Notes: generated by a model from the sequence alone, not told the origin. A stretch of DNA of 64,000 nt from Mangrovibrevibacter kandeliae (GCF_024519155.1 NZ_JANIFJ010000001.1:186001-250000); one strand, 5' to 3'. Shown: positions 50,970-59,087, counted from the stretch's first letter. Numbers and translations are program-made.

Positions 50970-52040
50970 TCAGACGAAGGCGTCCACCTGCTCAATATTT
51001 ACGCTCGCACCCAGCGATTCTGCCATCTCTTTGATCGCATCGGCCGTGCGTATCTTTCGCGGTGCAACACCGAACGCGGCGCGAAACTGCCGGGCGAAAT
51101 GCGCGCCGTCACAAAATCCACACTCGACTGCAATGTCGGTCACGCTCTTCTGTGTGGTCTGCAGGAGGCGCTGGGCGTAGCGCAGCCGCAGGAGGCGATA
51201 GGCGATCGCCGGGCTCTTGCCGGTGGCCTCGCGGAACAGCCGCTCGAGCTGCCGGCTCGACAGTTTAAGGCGGGCCGCGATCGCCTCCACCGAGAGGGGT
51301 TCGGCCATGTGCTGCTCCATCAGGAGCACGGCCCGCCGGACGCGTTCGTCGCGGAAATGCTCCGAGCTCGCATGCGGCTGTGCCTCGCTGCCGGCGCGCG
51401 CGTTCTGGAGCTGCAGGACGTGCAGGCTCTTCTGGGCGGCGTCCGCCCCGATGTGGCGCTCGATCAGCCAGGCGGCGAGATCGGCAACGCCGCTGCCCCC
51501 GGCACAGGTGATGCGGTCGCGATCGACGATGAAGAGCTGGTTGGCATCGGCCTGCACGTCGTGGAACTCGGCCTGGAAATCGGGCAGATGAAACCAGCTG
51601 ACGCAGCAGCGGCGACCGCGCATGAGACCCAGACGCGACAGGACGAAGCTGCCGGTGCACACCCCGACCAGCGGCACGTCCGCCGCGGCCGCCTGCCGCA
51701 GATAGCGCAGCGTCACCTCGTCGAACGCCTGACCGCCGTGCAGGAGCCCGCCCACGACGACGATGTAGTGGAAGTCGCGCGGATCGCCGAGCGGCGCCGT
51801 GCGGTTCACCATCAGGCCACAGCTCGCCCGGATCGGCTCGCTCCGCGCGCTCATCACCGACCAGGTGCAGCGGATGGGGCGCGAGCGATCGCCTTCGTCG
51901 GCCGCGAGGCGCAGCGCATCGACGAAGAGCGACAGGGCCGACAAAGTGAAGTTGTGGGCAAGCAGGAAGCCGATCCGCAGCGGACCGCGCTCCGCCGCCT
52001 TCGGCTTGCTGGACGTGACGACGCTGGCGATCCCGGTCAT
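50970..52040 (-). CDS. GlxA/GbdR family AraC-type transcriptional regulator (first)
   Basis: 356 aa regulator with an N-terminal DJ-1/PfpI (class I amidotransferase-like) domain (about 20-195) and a C-terminal AraC double helix-turn-helix (about 240-335). The amidotransferase-like nucleophile position is LVGVCTGSFVLSRLGL. The DNA-binding domain shows SVEAIAARLKLSSRQLERLFREATG and DIAVECGFCDGAHFARQFRAAFG in AraC pattern. This is the architecture of GbdR, which activates betaine-catabolic genes in Pseudomonas, and of CdhR/ArgR2-like regulators. ATG 52040 follows AAAGGG. It is divergent from a second regulator of the same type. Which of the two senses betaine or dimethylglycine is not decidable here. 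Confidence 0.92.
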   Translation of the reverse strand: MTGIASVVTSSKPKAAERGPLRIGFLLAHNFTLSALSLFVDALRLAADEGDRSRPIRCTWSVMSARSEPIRASCGLMVNRTAPLGDPRDFHYIVVVGGLLHGGQAFDEVTLRYLRQAAAADVPLVGVCTGSFVLSRLGLMRGRRCCVSWFHLPDFQAEFHDVQADANQLFIVDRDRITCAGGSGVADLAAWLIERHIGADAAQKSLHVLQLQNARAGSEAQPHASSEHFRDERVRRAVLLMEQHMAEPLSVEAIAARLKLSSRQLERLFREATGKSPAIAYRLLRLRYAQRLLQTTQKSVTDIAVECGFCDGAHFARQFRAAFGVAPRKIRTADAIKEMAESLGASVNIEQVDAFV

Positions 52041-52076
52041 GGACGACCCTTTCGCAACTTTTTTGAAGCGCCGAGC

Positions 52077-52126
52077 TTGCAACACTGTTCTGACATGCTC
52101 TGTTGCAAAACCGACATGCGATGTCG
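52077..52126. promoter_or_regulatory. Operator-like repeats between the two divergent regulators
   Basis: The region holds CTGACATG (52090-52097) and CCGACATG (52111-52118), 21 bp apart as at proV and gbcA. Overlapping are an inverted repeat TTGCAACA (52077-52084) / TGTTGCAA (52101-52108) and a palindrome CGACAT-gcg-ATGTCG (52112-52126). It lies between divergent starts, so one protein bound here could control both genes. Confidence 0.55.
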
Positions 52127-52211
52127 TGACCTTCGCTTTTTAGGCGACGGAACGGCACAGGTCGCAGAGAACGAAACGTCTGCACGTCGCGGTCAGCGTG
52201 GAGGTGACAGG

Positions 52212-53213
52212 ATGGATGGAGCATTGAGCCGCCCGATCCGGATCGGCTTCCTCCTGGTCCCGCAATATTCGATGATCGCGTTTGCGGCTGCGCTGGAGCC
52301 GCTGCGGATCGCCAACCGCATGGCGGACCGTCCGCTCTACGAGTGGACGCTGTACTCGCGCGACGGCGGCGCGGTCGCGGCGTCGAACGGCGTGGAGACG
52401 GCCTGCAGCGCGGCCTTCGCGAGTGCCCGGGGGCTCGACATGGCGATCGTCTGCGCCGGCCTCGACGTGCAGAGCCACGATCACGGCGAACTCACCTCGG
52501 TCCTGCGCCGCATGAACGCGCTCGGCACCGCGCTCGGCGCGGTCTGCACCGGAACCTACGTGCTCGCGCTCGCCGGGCTCCTGGGCGGGCACCGCACAAC
52601 CATCCACTGGGAGAACCGGCCGAGCCTGATGAGTCGCTTTCCCGACCTCGACATCTCATCCGATCTCTTCGTCATCGACCGCCGTCGCTACACCTGCGCC
52701 GGCGGCACCGCGGCGGCAGACATGATGCTCTCGCTGATCCTGCAGGACCATGGCGCCGACATCGCCTTCGCCGTCGCCGAACAGATGATCCACCACCGGA
52801 TCCGCGAGCCAGGCGAAGGGCAGCGAGTCGATCTGCGCACTCGCCTCGGCATCGCCAATTCGAAGCTCGTGAACGTCGTTGCGCTGATGGAGCGCACCAT
52901 CGAGAAGCCGCTGACAAGCGCCGAGCTCGCCGCCAGCGTCAACATCTCGCCGCGTCAGCTGGAACGGCTGTTCCTCAAGCATCTCGGTCGCTCGCCCACC
53001 CGCCATTACCTCTCGATCCGGCTGGAGCAGGCCCGGTTCCTGCTGCGCCAGACCTCGATGCCGGTGCTGTCGATCGCGCTCGCCTGCGGGTTCGTCTCGG
53101 CCTCGCACTTCTCTCAGAGCTACGCCGAGTGGTACGGCCGAAGCCCCAGCGTCGAGCGCGGCAAACCGCCGAGCGCGCGGTCCCGTGCCCTGGCGGCGAC
53201 GTTCGAAGGCTAG
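52212..53213 (+). CDS. GlxA/GbdR family AraC-type transcriptional regulator (second)
   Basis: 333 aa regulator with the same layout as its divergent neighbour: a DJ-1/PfpI-like domain (about 8-185, IRIGFLLVPQYSMIAFAAAL, LGAVCTGTYVLALAGLLGG) and an AraC DNA-binding domain (about 215-310, LTSAELAASVNISPRQLERLF, SIALACGFVSASHFSQSYAEWYG). ATG 52212 has GAGG 7 bp upstream. The match to GbdR is as good as that of the first regulator. In relatives, one such protein controls betaine genes and another carnitine or arginine genes; both may act here. A GC hairpin follows at 53269-53290. Confidence 0.92.
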   Translation: MDGALSRPIRIGFLLVPQYSMIAFAAALEPLRIANRMADRPLYEWTLYSRDGGAVAASNGVETACSAAFASARGLDMAIVCAGLDVQSHDHGELTSVLRRMNALGTALGAVCTGTYVLALAGLLGGHRTTIHWENRPSLMSRFPDLDISSDLFVIDRRRYTCAGGTAAADMMLSLILQDHGADIAFAVAEQMIHHRIREPGEGQRVDLRTRLGIANSKLVNVVALMERTIEKPLTSAELAASVNISPRQLERLFLKHLGRSPTRHYLSIRLEQARFLLRQTSMPVLSIALACGFVSASHFSQSYAEWYGRSPSVERGKPPSARSRALAATFEG

Positions 53214-53268
53214 GTGCGGCAGAAGGTCGTCCGGCAGCGATTTGCGTACCGGACGTCAGACATGGAAA

Positions 53269-53290
53269 CGCCGGCCACCAGGGGCCGGCG
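53269..53290. terminator. GC hairpin, probable bidirectional terminator
   Basis: CGCCGGCC (53269-53276) and GGCCGGCG (53283-53290) enclose a 6-nt loop. Read leftward it runs into TTTCC. It lies between the 3' ends of the second regulator (+) and the 44-aa ORF (-), so it may serve both. Confidence 0.5.
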
Positions 53291-53337
53291 CATGTCGGTA
53301 CGAAGCTGGGCCGAGACGGCGTTCGATTCCCGGCCGT

Positions 53338-53472
53338 TCAGCGCGCGTTGGGCCGTGCGGCGCTTGCGCCTCCACGGGTCACGATCGCCAGCTTCTTGTC
53401 CGCGAGCACGGCCTTGGTCAGGATGGCGCGGTGCTCGGGCGAAAGCGTGAGAACGGTCTGACTCGACTGCAT
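53338..53472 (-). CDS. Very small ORF, 44 aa, strong ribosome binding site
   Basis: Encodes MQSSQTVLTLSPEHRAILTK followed by AVLADKKLAIVTRGGASAAR and PNAR. GGGGAG sits 7 bp before the ATG, one of the best ribosome binding sites in the window. A terminator-like hairpin lies 48 bp downstream in the leftward direction. There is no signal or membrane segment; the predicted fold is a helix and strand. I do not recognise it. The remaining bases of the 53214-53583 gap hold no other gene; 53473-53583 would contain its promoter. Confidence 0.5.
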   Translation of the reverse strand: MQSSQTVLTLSPEHRAILTKAVLADKKLAIVTRGGASAARPNAR

Positions 53473-53583
53473 GAATGTACTCCCCACAAACAGCTTACCA
53501 TCCGGTGAACGCGGCGACCTGCTGCAGGTTCCGACGCTAGCAGCTCTGCTGCGGCGCACAAGAGCGTAAATTCTTCGACAAGG

Positions 53584-53790
53584 TTACCGCGGGGCCTGAT
53601 CGCCGGAGGTCTGCTGCGGCGCCGTGCCCTCCGCGGCTCCCTCGGGGTAGTCGTAGAGACCGGTCAAGACGAAGTAGCCGATCGCGATCACCGCGACGAA
53701 GATCGCCATCCAGACAGCGACCGGCAGGCCGCCGGGGCGGTCGACGGGGGCGCGGCTTGGACGATCGGGTCTGTTCTCATCGTGGGTCAT
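53584..53790 (-). CDS. Small single-helix membrane protein
   Basis: 68 aa protein with a polar N-terminus (MTHDENRPDRPSRAPVDRPG), one membrane helix (LPVAVWMAIFVAVIAIGYFVL) and an acidic, Pro/Gln-rich tail (DYPEGAAEGTAPQQTSGDQ). I know no function. It lies 90 bp beyond the FAD oxidase gene stop, on the same strand and possibly in the same transcript. Composition and hydrophobic pattern argue for a real gene. Confidence 0.6.
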   Translation of the reverse strand: MTHDENRPDRPSRAPVDRPGGLPVAVWMAIFVAVIAIGYFVLTGLYDYPEGAAEGTAPQQTSGDQAPR

Positions 53791-53880
53791 TGACGTCTCG
53801 CAACTGGCTTGTCCTCACTGAACCAGCGGGGCCGCACGAGTGTTCCGTCCTGTGGCATCGGCCGGCGCGTGGCCCGCCGT

Positions 53881-55173
53881 TCAGAACCGGTCGCGCAGCG
53901 AGAACCAGGTCATCGCGAGGAAGAGAAGCGGCGCACGCAGGCGCTGGCCGCCCGGGAAGGGCGGGATCTTCAGTTCTTCAAGGATCGCGAGCCGGTCGCG
54001 GTTGCCGGTGATCCGCTCGGCATAAAGCCGCCCGGTGAAGTTGGAGAGCATCACGCCGTGCCCCGAGAAGCCGCCGATCGCCGTGATGCCGGGCTCCACC
54101 TCGCGCACGAAGGGCAGCCGCGTCATGGTGATGCCGACCGAGCCGCCCCAGGCGTGCGTGAGTTGCACGCCCTGCAGGTGCGGGTAGATCTCGGCGATCT
54201 GCCGCTTCAGGTGCTTGCCGATATCGCCCGCGGCCGAGGTGTAGGCCTCCCGACCGCCGAACAGGAGCCGCCCGTCGGGGCTCTTGCGGAAGTAGCGCAC
54301 GACGAAGCGCGAATCGGCGACCGCCTCGTTGCCGGGAAGGACGGCGGCGGGATCGGCGAGCGGCTCGGTTGCGCCGATGAAGGAGCCGATCGGCATCACG
54401 AAGCGGGCAGCCGTCGGGTTCAGGTCCTTGCCATGCGCGTTGGTGGCGATCAGCGCGCGCTCGGCGGTTACCCGGCCGCGCGGCGTCTCGGCGACGATCC
54501 GGTTGCCCTCGCGCCGCAGCGCAGTCGCCGGCGTGTCCTCGAAGAGGCGGGCGCCGGCGGCGGTCGCCGCGCGGGCGCTGCCGACGAGCAGCTTCAGCGG
54601 ATTGATGTGCCCGGTGCCCGTGTCGCGCACGCCGCCGACATAGTGTCTCGAGCCGAGCCGCTCGGCGGTCTCGGCGCGATCCATGACGCGGACATGCGGA
54701 TAGGCGTAGCGGCTGGCGAGATCCTCGGCATCCCGGCGGTAGTCGTCGAGGTAGGCCCGCTTGTGGACGACGTTCATCTGTCCGGGCCGATAGTCCATGT
54801 CGATGCCGTGGACGCGGGCGAAGTCGAGGAGATGCGCCTTGGCCTCCTCGGCGAGGTCGAACAGCGCTTTCGAGCGTTCGAAGCCGACGGCCGGCTCGAT
54901 CTCCGAGGGCCAGAGCCGCTGCCCGGTGCCCATCTGGCCGCCGTTGCGCCCCGATGCCCCGTCGCCCACCCGATGCGCTTCGAGCAGCACGGTCCGCACG
55001 CCGGCGCTCGCGAGATGACAGGCCGCCGATAGGCCGGTGAAGCCGCCGCCGACGACGAGGACGTCCGCCTCCAGGCTCTCGGTCAGCGCCGGGTAGCGCG
55101 GCCGCTCGCCCACCGTGTCCTCGTAGAAGGACCGGCCGGGCGAAATCGGCGACTGGTGGGCAGCCTCGGGCAT
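53881..55173 (-). CDS. FAD-dependent amine oxidoreductase, PuuB/PauB/OrdL-like
   Basis: 430 aa DAO-family flavoenzyme. The FAD motif is ADVLVVGGGFTGLSAACHLASAG, with EAHRVGDGASGRNGGQMGTG following. HAWGGSVGITMTRLPFV and GFSGHGVMLSNFTGRLYAE close the FAD domain. This is the pattern of gamma-glutamylputrescine oxidase (PuuB) and relatives, which oxidise gamma-glutamylated amines. It starts 9 bp after the glutamine synthetase-like gene, so the two work together: ligation then oxidation. The C-terminus (RAPLLFLAMTWFSLRDRF) may touch the membrane. Substrate unknown. Confidence 0.88.
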   Translation of the reverse strand: MPEAAHQSPISPGRSFYEDTVGERPRYPALTESLEADVLVVGGGFTGLSAACHLASAGVRTVLLEAHRVGDGASGRNGGQMGTGQRLWPSEIEPAVGFERSKALFDLAEEAKAHLLDFARVHGIDMDYRPGQMNVVHKRAYLDDYRRDAEDLASRYAYPHVRVMDRAETAERLGSRHYVGGVRDTGTGHINPLKLLVGSARAATAAGARLFEDTPATALRREGNRIVAETPRGRVTAERALIATNAHGKDLNPTAARFVMPIGSFIGATEPLADPAAVLPGNEAVADSRFVVRYFRKSPDGRLLFGGREAYTSAAGDIGKHLKRQIAEIYPHLQGVQLTHAWGGSVGITMTRLPFVREVEPGITAIGGFSGHGVMLSNFTGRLYAERITGNRDRLAILEELKIPPFPGGQRLRAPLLFLAMTWFSLRDRF

Positions 55174-55181
55174 CGGGCGGA

Positions 55182-56723
55182 TCAGACCGAGAGCAGCAGG
55201 AACTCGCGCTCCCAGGGGCTGATCACCTGCATGAAGGTCTCGAACTCGCCCCGCTTGACGCCTGCATAGGTGCCGACGAACGGCCGCGAGAAGAGCTCGG
55301 CAAAGGCGTCCTCGCTCTCGAAGGCGGCGACGGCCTCCAGCAGGCCGCGCGGCAGCGAGATCTCGCCGGTCTCGTTGCAGGTCTTGTCGGTCGGCTGGTC
55401 TGGCTCGATCTCGCGGGCAAGGCCGAGATAGCCGCAGGCGAGCGAGGCGGCGATGGCGAGATAGGGGTTGGCGTCGGAGGACGGCAGGCGGTTCTCCACC
55501 CGCCGGCCCTCGGCGTCCGAACTCGGCACGCGGAAGGCCGTGGTGCGGTTGTCGTAGCCCCAGGCGGTGTTGGTCGGCGCGCCCATGCCGTAGGTGAGCC
55601 TGCGGTAGGAGTTGACGTAGGGCGCCATCATCGCGAGCGCCGCCGGCACGTAGCGCTGCATGCCGCCGATGAAGTTGTAGAAGTGCCGGGAGGGGCTGCC
55701 GTCTTCCTGCGAGAAGATGTTGCGGCCGGTTTCGGCATCGATGACCGACTGGTGGATGTGCATCGCCGAGCCGGGCTGGCCCTGGATCGGCTTGGCCATG
55801 AACGTGGCGTAGATGCCGTGCTTCAGCGCCGCCTCGCGGATGGTGCGCTTGAACATGAAGACCTGGTCGGCGAGCGCGATCGGGTCGCCGTGCCGCAGGT
55901 TGATCTCGAGCTGGGCGGCACCCTCCTCGTGGATCAGGGTGTCGATCTCCAGTCCCTGTCCCTCGGAGAAGTCGTAGATGTCGTCGATCAGTTCGTCGAA
56001 CTCGTTGACGCCGCCGATCGAGTAGGACTGGCCCGACTGGATCTGGCGGCCCGAGCGGCCGGTGGGCGGTGTCAGCGGATAGTCCGGATCGACGTTCTTG
56101 GAGACGAGGTAGAACTCGATCTCGGGCGCGATCACCGGTCGCCAGCCCTGTGCGTCGTAAAGCGCCAGGACGCGCTTCAGGACGTTGCGCGGCGTGTAGC
56201 CGACGGCGAGGCCGCCGGTGTCGACGACGTCGCAGATGACCTGCGCCGTCGGGTCGCTCTCCCAGGGGACGGACGACAGCGTGGCAAGATCGGGGACGAG
56301 CTTCAGATCGCCATCGTTGGGCGAGTAGCGGAATTCGCCGCTCTCCTGCGGATACTCGCCGGAGATCGTGTGCATGAACAGCGCCGAGGGCAGCGCCAGC
56401 GACGTGTTGCCGACGAATTTCTTGGCCGGCATCATCTTGCCGCGCGCCACCCCCGCGAGGTCGGGCGTGATGCACTCGATGTCATCGATGCCGCGGGCGC
56501 GCAGCCACTCCGTCGCCTCGGCCATCGACTGGACGCCGCGCTTGGAATCGAGAAAGGCCGGGCGGTCGATCTCCAGCGGCCGGGTGCGCCGCACCTCGCT
56601 GCGCGCAGGCGCCGGCGCCGCCTCGGCGACGAGCAGGGGCTCGGAGGCACGACGCTTCATCTTGTCCTGCTTGAGCTTGGAGCCAGACTTCTCGGGTTTT
56701 CGCGGTCGTTTATAGTCCGCCAT
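55182..56723 (-). CDS. Glutamine synthetase-like gamma-glutamyl-amine ligase (PuuA/PauA-like)
   Basis: 513 aa member of the glutamine synthetase superfamily, of the group that glutamylates amines such as putrescine. Metal and substrate motifs are APEIEFYLV, HEEGAAQLEINLRHGDP, GSAMHIHQSV, NTAWGYDNRTTAFRVP and VENRLPSSDANPYLAIAASL. The catalytic core starts near residue 60; the first 60 residues are a Lys/Arg-rich extension (MADYKRPRKPEKSGSKLKQD and onward) not usual for the family. ATG 56723 has GGAAC close upstream. It is cotranscribed with the FAD oxidase. A role in using an amine imported by the neighbouring Pot-type transporter is inference. Confidence 0.9.
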   Translation of the reverse strand: MADYKRPRKPEKSGSKLKQDKMKRRASEPLLVAEAAPAPARSEVRRTRPLEIDRPAFLDSKRGVQSMAEATEWLRARGIDDIECITPDLAGVARGKMMPAKKFVGNTSLALPSALFMHTISGEYPQESGEFRYSPNDGDLKLVPDLATLSSVPWESDPTAQVICDVVDTGGLAVGYTPRNVLKRVLALYDAQGWRPVIAPEIEFYLVSKNVDPDYPLTPPTGRSGRQIQSGQSYSIGGVNEFDELIDDIYDFSEGQGLEIDTLIHEEGAAQLEINLRHGDPIALADQVFMFKRTIREAALKHGIYATFMAKPIQGQPGSAMHIHQSVIDAETGRNIFSQEDGSPSRHFYNFIGGMQRYVPAALAMMAPYVNSYRRLTYGMGAPTNTAWGYDNRTTAFRVPSSDAEGRRVENRLPSSDANPYLAIAASLACGYLGLAREIEPDQPTDKTCNETGEISLPRGLLEAVAAFESEDAFAELFSRPFVGTYAGVKRGEFETFMQVISPWEREFLLLSV

Positions 56724-56947
56724 GCGTTCCGTCACTGTGTTCCGGTCACGCTGAGGATAGTCCGCCCGCCGCGGCAAGGAAAGGCGAGGCCGCGGCGCAG
56801 TGTGTGCGGCCCGCTGGCGGCACTTCGGCAGCGCCCGGACGGTCAGCGGATGGCGCCGGGCGGTGCATTGTCGCCCCTCGCCCTATGTTTCGGGGCGGAA
56901 TCGGCCTAAGCCAAGGGCAAAGCAGTATCGAGTACGGACCGAAGATC

Positions 56948-57739
56948 ATGCAGAACACCAGCCAGCAGAAGGGCAAGACCGAGGGCCTGGAAGACACGAT
57001 GGGTGGCCAGAGCGCGGTGGGGCGCACCGTGCAGAGGCTCGTCGACGGCGCCGAGAAGCTGAACCTGAAGTATTCGGCAGTGGGCAATCCTCCGGTGTTC
57101 CCCACCGACGACTTCCCTTGGGCGCGGGAGGTCGAGGCGGAATGGCGGCTGATCCGCGCCGAGCTCGACAAGATCCTGGTGCGCAAGGGCGAACTGCCCG
57201 CCTTCCACGAGATCTCCTCGGAGGTGCGCTCGATCTCGTCCGACCAGAACTGGAAGACCTTTTTCCTCTGCGGCTACGGCATCAAGTCGGAGGAGGCGAT
57301 CCGCCAGTGCCCCGAGACGTGGCGCATCCTGCAGAAGATCCCGGGCCTGAAGTCGGCGATGTTCTCGATCTTCGAGCCCGGCAAGCATCTGCCGCCGCAT
57401 CGCGGCCCCTACAACGGCGTGCTGCGCTTCCATCTCGGCCTCGTCGTGCCGCCGGAGCCGGACAAGATCGCCATCCGCGTCGCGGACGAGGTGTGTCACT
57501 GGGAAGAGGGCAAGGCGCTGATCTTCGACGACGCCTTCGAACACGAGGCGTGGAACCACTCCGACAAGGTGCGGGTGGTGCTGTTCGTCGACTTCGAGAA
57601 GCCGACGAAGTTCCCGGCGAGCCTGACCAACAAGGCGATCCTCAACATGGCCGTGTTCACCCCCTTCATCCGGGAGGGCTACAAGGCCCACAAGAAGTGG
57701 GAGAAGCTGTTCTACGGCGAGGGGCAGAAGCACCGCTGA
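56948..57739 (+). CDS. Aspartyl/asparaginyl beta-hydroxylase-like dioxygenase (LpxO-like)
   Basis: 263 aa Fe(II)/2-oxoglutarate-dependent dioxygenase of the Asp/Asn beta-hydroxylase family, closest in pattern to LpxO lipid A hydroxylases. The iron site shows LPPHRGPYNGVLRFHLGLVV and a second His in FEHEAWNHSDKVRVVL. The second ligand position is Gly (HRG) rather than Asp, as in this family. No N-terminal membrane helix is evident, whereas some LpxO proteins have one. ATG 56948 is the preferred start; the frame is open to 56804. It is divergent from the ligase gene and precedes potF by 150 bp. Confidence 0.85.
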   Translation: MQNTSQQKGKTEGLEDTMGGQSAVGRTVQRLVDGAEKLNLKYSAVGNPPVFPTDDFPWAREVEAEWRLIRAELDKILVRKGELPAFHEISSEVRSISSDQNWKTFFLCGYGIKSEEAIRQCPETWRILQKIPGLKSAMFSIFEPGKHLPPHRGPYNGVLRFHLGLVVPPEPDKIAIRVADEVCHWEEGKALIFDDAFEHEAWNHSDKVRVVLFVDFEKPTKFPASLTNKAILNMAVFTPFIREGYKAHKKWEKLFYGEGQKHR

Positions 57740-57791
57740 GGCGCCTGCGGCATCTCGCGTCACGCGCGGCAAAGCGCGACCGCGAGGGCTG

Positions 57792-57820
57792 GCAATATGT
57801 CACGTTCTCGTCGATATTGC
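57792..57820 (+). promoter_or_regulatory. Inverted repeat upstream of potF
   Basis: GCAATAT (57792-57798) and ATATTGC (57814-57820) form a perfect 7-bp inverted repeat with a 15-bp spacer (centre-to-centre 22 bp), 70-98 bp upstream of the potF start. It is AT-rich against a GC-rich background, as an operator or promoter would be. Confidence 0.4.
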
Positions 57821-57889
57821 GCCGCAGTCGAGCGCGCGCGGCCGGCGCCGGCGCGGAACCGAACCGACCACCGTGAGGGCCCAACGACG

Positions 57890-58984
57890 ATGAAACTGCA
57901 GCTTGCCGCATGGAGCGCCGGTGCCGCGCTCCTCGCTCTGGTCTCCGCCGCCCAGGCGCAGGAGCAGGTGGTCAACGTCTACAACTGGTCGGACTACATC
58001 GACGAATCGGTGCTGGCGGACTTCACCAAGGAAACCGGCATCAAGGTCGTCTACGATGTCTTCGATTCGAACGAGATCCTGGAGACCAAGCTGCTCGCCG
58101 GCGGCTCCGGCTACGACGTCGTGGTGCCCTCGGCCGAATTTCTCGCGCGGCAGATCCAGGCTGGCGTCGTCCAGAAGCTCGACAAGTCGAAGCTGACCAA
58201 TCTCGGCAACATGTGGGACGTCGTCAGCGAGCGGCTGGCGCAGTATCCCGACATGAGCGACTACTCGGTCAACTACATGTGGGGCACCACCGGCATCGGC
58301 TACAACACCAAGAAGGTGGCCGAGGCGCTGCCGGACGCGCCGACCGATTCGCTGGCGCTTGTGCTGGACCCGAAGAACGCCGAGAAGCTCGCGTCCTGCG
58401 GCATCGACATTCTCGATTCGCCGAGCGACATCATGTCGATGACGCTGAACTATCTCGGCCTCGATCCCAACAGCACCAACCCGGACGACATCCAGAAGGC
58501 CGAGGACGCCCTTCTGAAGATCCGGCCCTATGTGCGCAAGTTCCACTCTTCCGAGTACATCAACGGCCTCGCCAACGGCGACATCTGCGTCGCCCTCGGC
58601 TATTCGGGCGACGTCTTCCAGGCGCGCGACCGCGCCGCCGATGCCGGCCAGGGCGTCGAAATCGCCTACTCGATCCCGAAGGAAGGCACGATCATGTGGT
58701 TCGACCAGCTGGCGATCCCGGCCGACGCTCCGCATGTCGACAACGCCCACACCTTCATCAACTACCTGATGCGGCCGGAAGTGATCGCCAAGGCGACGAA
58801 CTACGTCGTCTACGCCAACGGCAACAAGGCTTCGCAGCAGTTCGTCGAGCCGGAGATCCTCGAGGACAAGGCGGTCTATCCGGACCAGGCGACGATGGAC
58901 AAGCTCTACGTGAAGCGCCCGTACGATGCGCGCACCCAGCGCGTCGTCACCCGCGCCTTCACCACGGTGAAGACCGGCCAGTAA
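57890..58984 (+). CDS. potF: Polyamine-type ABC transporter substrate-binding protein
   Basis: 364 aa periplasmic protein of the PotF/PotD family. Signal peptide MKLQLAAWSAGAALLALVSAAQA. The first strands, VVNVYNWSDYIDESVLADFT and YDVFDSNEILETKLLAGGSG, are family hallmarks; CVALGYSGDVFQARDRA and SIPKEGTIMWFDQLAIP line the binding cleft with acidic and aromatic residues. ATG 57890 starts after GAGGG. It heads a potF-potG-potH-potI unit. The amine could be putrescine or another polyamine; the cleft residues alone do not decide. Confidence 0.92.
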   Translation: MKLQLAAWSAGAALLALVSAAQAQEQVVNVYNWSDYIDESVLADFTKETGIKVVYDVFDSNEILETKLLAGGSGYDVVVPSAEFLARQIQAGVVQKLDKSKLTNLGNMWDVVSERLAQYPDMSDYSVNYMWGTTGIGYNTKKVAEALPDAPTDSLALVLDPKNAEKLASCGIDILDSPSDIMSMTLNYLGLDPNSTNPDDIQKAEDALLKIRPYVRKFHSSEYINGLANGDICVALGYSGDVFQARDRAADAGQGVEIAYSIPKEGTIMWFDQLAIPADAPHVDNAHTFINYLMRPEVIAKATNYVVYANGNKASQQFVEPEILEDKAVYPDQATMDKLYVKRPYDARTQRVVTRAFTTVKTGQ

Positions 58985-59087
58985 GGCCGGGCAGCCGGCC
59001 TCGGCGCCGGCGTGATCCGACGCGGCGCCCGCCGGTGCGGCGGGTGCCGACCCGCCCGCACTCCCGTCCCCGCCTGTCGAGAGGCCG

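Noticed and set aside
50886-52211. 442-codon upstream extension of the second regulator
   Set aside because: It is antisense to the first regulator gene and has no motifs; the ATG at 52212 has a good ribosome binding site.
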